Shown: positions 21,605 through 23,469 of the stretch, piece after piece
Numbering within the stretch: the stretch's first letter is position 1
Layout: the number at the start of each line of letters is the position of its first letter
Origin: Cylindrodendrum hubeiense
Lineage: Eukaryota > Ascomycota > Sordariomycetes > Hypocreales > Nectriaceae
Length of the DNA: 23,469 nucleotides
Assembly: GCA_014621425.1 (NCBI GenBank)
Contig: JAANBB010000548.1
Coordinates: forward strand, 1-23,469
Direction: 5' to 3'
Translations under genes and position numbers: made by a program
Notes under the pieces: generated by a model
What the model was told of the DNA's origin: nothing
Databases searched by the model: none
Seen by the model: the letters and a program-made list of their open reading frames with translations, nothing else

Positions 21605-22846
21605 TTACGCCTGCTTCGCTCCGAGAACCTCCTTGACGACCTGCAGGACCTTGTCGTGGACGGCAGCGGGGGCAGCAATGACACCCTTGTTGTTGGCGAG
21701 CGTTCGGCCAACGCCAAAGTCAAGGCGCTTGCCATGGATATCGGTGACCTGACCACCAGCCTCGCGGACGATGAGGTCGCCGGCGGCGTGGTCCCAGATC
21801 TTCTCCTGGTAGGTGGCCTTGACAGGCAGGCGGAGGTAGATGTCGCCAGCGCCGCGGGCGATGGAACCGTACTTGGCCTGGCTGTCCATACGAACGCTCG
21901 GCTCAGTGATGCCAAGCTTCTTGGAGATGAGGGCCTGGTCGTCGTGGGCCGAGTGGCCAGCCTCAACGCTCTCGCAGAAGGTGGCCTTGGAGAGGTCGTC
22001 AATGGCACGCATGGCGATGGGCTTTTCGGCGGCGAGAGCACCCGCGGTCAGAGCACGGCTGGTGGCGCCGTGGCCCTGGACAGCAGAGAAGAGGACACCC
22101 CGGCCCTCGTCAGTCGCATTGGCGCCAATGTCGGCAGTGAGGCGGGCGGCATCGTCAATAGGCAGGTTGGGGCAGCCTAGGACACCGACCTTGACATCGG
22201 CGTCGACCATGAGGCCCAGGCAGACGGCATATTGGCCACCGCGCAGGAAGCCCTTGGTACCGTCGATGGGGTCAATGGTCCAGATGCGGCCAGAGGAGCC
22301 ACCGAGGCTGTTTCCGCGGTCGATGAGCTCGAGCATGGAGTCGATGTCCTTGATGGGCCCGCCGAGGAGCTCCTCAGCGGCGGGGTCGTCGAGCTTGGTG
22401 GAGCTGACGAGGTCCCAGATGGTCTGCTTCAGGTTGGCATCCTCGCGCAGCTGGGCGGCCTCCTCCTCGGCGACGATGGCGTCCTCGGGGAAGTGGTGCT
22501 GGAGGGCGGCGATGATGAGGGCCTGGGCGCCAAAGTCGCCGATGGTGACGGGGCTCTTGTCGTTCTTGTCGACGGTGCCCTTGGCCTTCTCGTGGAAGAC
22601 GCGCTTGGTCAGGATGGAGGCGCGCTGGACGGCCAGCTGGGCGATCTGGAGCTCGGAGGCGTAGGCTGGGGCAGCCATCGTGGAGGTAGTCGTTCGGCGG
22701 AGGAAGAGGGAGGAGGATGAGGCAGTGGTGGTGAGGAAGTGGGCGGAGAGTTGGCGGAGACGGGGGAGGAAGGATGGCGAGAGTAGGACAGCCAGCGTGA
22801 GGAGAAGGAGGGAGAGCAGGAGGAGACGAGGGTTAAGAATGGGCAT
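21605..22846 (-). CDS. met22: 3'(2'),5'-bisphosphate nucleotidase (Hal2/Met22 family)
   Basis: A single uninterrupted frame of 413 codons ends at TAA 21607-21605. The family removes the 3' phosphate of PAP and PAPS in sulfate assimilation; yeast Hal2 is inhibited by Li+ and Na+. Metal-site motifs match: GDF at 103-105, VAEEE at 125-129, DPIDGT at 192-197, and WDHAAGDLI at 351-359. Two starts are plausible. The first ATG (22846) gives 413 aa with a leucine-rich hydrophobic stretch at about 8-25 and a Ser/Thr/Arg-rich segment after it. Met57 (22678) gives 357 aa, the length of yeast Hal2, and has the better context (A at -3, G at +4; the first ATG has T and C). I list the long form because its frame is open. 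The short one may be the main cytosolic product. The antisense strand also has long open frames, which I treat as shadows. Confidence 0.93.
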   Translation of the reverse strand: MPILNPRLLLLSLLLLTLAVLLSPSFLPRLRQLSAHFLTTTASSSSLFLRRTTTSTMAAPAYASELQIAQLAVQRASILTKRVFHEKAKGTVDKNDKSPVTIGDFGAQALIIAALQHHFPEDAIVAEEEAAQLREDANLKQTIWDLVSSTKLDDPAAEELLGGPIKDIDSMLELIDRGNSLGGSSGRIWTIDPIDGTKGFLRGGQYAVCLGLMVDADVKVGVLGCPNLPIDDAARLTADIGANATDEGRGVLFSAVQGHGATSRALTAGALAAEKPIAMRAIDDLSKATFCESVEAGHSAHDDQALISKKLGITEPSVRMDSQAKYGSIARGAGDIYLRLPVKATYQEKIWDHAAGDLIVREAGGQVTDIHGKRLDFGVGRTLANNKGVIAAPAAVHDKVLQVVKEVLGAKQA

Positions 22847-22890
22847 GAAGCGACGCTACGAAGAAGCAGAGAGCACGACAGCGGCGGCTG

Positions 22891-22912
22891 GCGGGTCGTC
22901 GGCGGGTCGTCG
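22891..22912. repeat. Two exact 11-bp tandem copies (GCGGGTCGTCG)
   Basis: Copies lie at 22891-22901 and 22902-22912. They sit about 45-66 bp upstream of the first met22 ATG, in its presumed leader or core promoter. Confidence 0.75.
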
Positions 22913-23308
22913 GTGTGGTGTGGTTGGTGTTTGGGAGGATGTTGGCGTGCGTGTGTGTGGGGGACACGACAGAGGGGGATGACGATGACGTGGGGATGGT
23001 TTCGTAAGAGGCCGAGATGGAGGCTTGCGTGGGATGGTATGTGGCTTTTCTACTGGGAGCATGAAGCAGGCAACGTAATTTCCTCAGGGGGGTTCGATAG
23101 ATCTCCTCATGCCTCGCTGTGTATGTGTCTCGCCTATACTGGCTCCCTGGACGTGATGCCATCTGCCCCTCCATCACCACATCCAATTGCAGGGACCGCG
23201 CGGCGGCGAGGGGCAGCTTTTTCTGGCGGTCTCGGCGCTCTCCCGGTGCACTAACAATTTTTCTGCCACAGCAAAAGCCATTCGGCGTTCTGATTGGTCT
23301 GGGATTCT

Positions 23309-23332
23309 AGACCTCCAGACCTCCAAACCTCC
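23309..23332. repeat. Three 8-bp tandem copies (AGACCTCC)
   Basis: AGACCTCC occurs twice exactly, then once as AAACCTCC. The array lies 94-117 bp before the ATG at 23426, so it may be in the promoter or leader. Confidence 0.75.
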
Positions 23333-23425
23333 AACAAGCCTCACCAGTTGTCAATCTTCAGGTCTTTGACATTCATCAATCCAACCCGCCATCCTCCTCC
23401 TCCGCCTCTCCTCCCCGCCTCCAAA

Positions 23426-23469
23426 ATGGCTCCCGCTCCGGCCTCCCTCCGCTCCCTCTACCGCTCCAT
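23426..23469 (+). CDS. N-terminus of a probable LYR-motif protein (3' truncated)
   Basis: The ATG at 23426 has a near-ideal fungal context (CAAAATGGC) after a pyrimidine-rich leader. Only 14 complete codons lie in the window, reading MAPAPASLRSLYRS. Leu-Tyr-Arg at residues 11-13, following SLRS, resembles the start of LYR-family proteins. These are small mitochondrial assembly factors or complex I accessory subunits that bind the acyl-carrier protein. With so little sequence the family is a guess and the exact member cannot be named. It is divergent from met22 and shares its upstream region. Confidence 0.5.
   Translation, partial: MAPAPASLRSLYRS

Larger units (their letters stand above)
22847..23425. 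other. Divergent promoter between met22 and the LYR gene
   Basis: 579 bp (747 if the short met22 start is used) serve two genes pointing apart. Near met22 the DNA is repeat-rich on the purine side. Near the other gene it is CT-rich with a CCTCC run just before the ATG. It contains two small tandem arrays, listed separately, and no coding frame I would support. Confidence 0.6.

Noticed and set aside
21392..22720. Long plus-strand frames opposite met22 (262 and 162 codons)
   Set aside because: They are antisense to a clear Hal2-family gene. Gly/Val/Asp-rich translations arise from its GC-biased codons, and no family is recognisable.

Overview
The window looks like nuclear DNA of a filamentous ascomycete (Pezizomycotina, most likely Sordariomycetes). 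Several things point there: introns of about 50-190 nt with GTAAGT/GTGAGT donors and CTAAC/CTGAC-like branch sites; a beta-tubulin gene interrupted after codons 4, 12 and 53 and within codon 317; pyrimidine-rich leaders; and genes for Gcn20, mitochondrial uL6 and Met22/Hal2. There is no operon structure and no bacterial signal. I saw no tRNA, rRNA, CRISPR array or intact transposon.

Layout, left to right. (1) 3-899 (+) is the C-terminal end of an unrecognised, low-complexity protein. (2) 900-3767 is a convergent intergenic stretch with a G-quadruplex motif just after the stop codon and some microsatellites. (3) 3768-7373 (-) encodes a protein of about 1120 residues, largely disordered, with acidic-tryptophan motifs and two C-terminal helices. 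It probably has a six-codon first exon, a 237-nt intron and three upstream ORFs. (4) 7374-14621 is a block of about 7.2 kb with no convincing gene. It contains a perfect 13-bp hairpin, a strong G-quadruplex motif, a 14-bp AT palindrome and a cluster of TACGGAGTA-like motifs.

(5) 14622-16973 (+) is gcn20, three exons, 750 aa. (6) 18272-19980 (+) is beta-tubulin, five exons, 447 aa, with the benzimidazole-sensitive residue at every site checked. (7) 20425-21355 (+) is mitochondrial large-subunit protein uL6m, three exons, 259 aa. (8) 21605-22846 (-) is a 3'(2'),5'-bisphosphate nucleotidase with two plausible start codons. (9) 23426 to the end (+) is the first 14 codons of a probable LYR-motif protein, divergent from met22.

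The recognised genes are housekeeping functions (starvation signalling, cytoskeleton, mitochondrial translation, sulfur and nucleotide metabolism). They are neighbours and not a pathway. I found no clearly new multi-gene system. The most unusual parts are the 7.2-kb gene-free block, the leader of the large minus-strand gene, and the possible dual-start nucleotidase.
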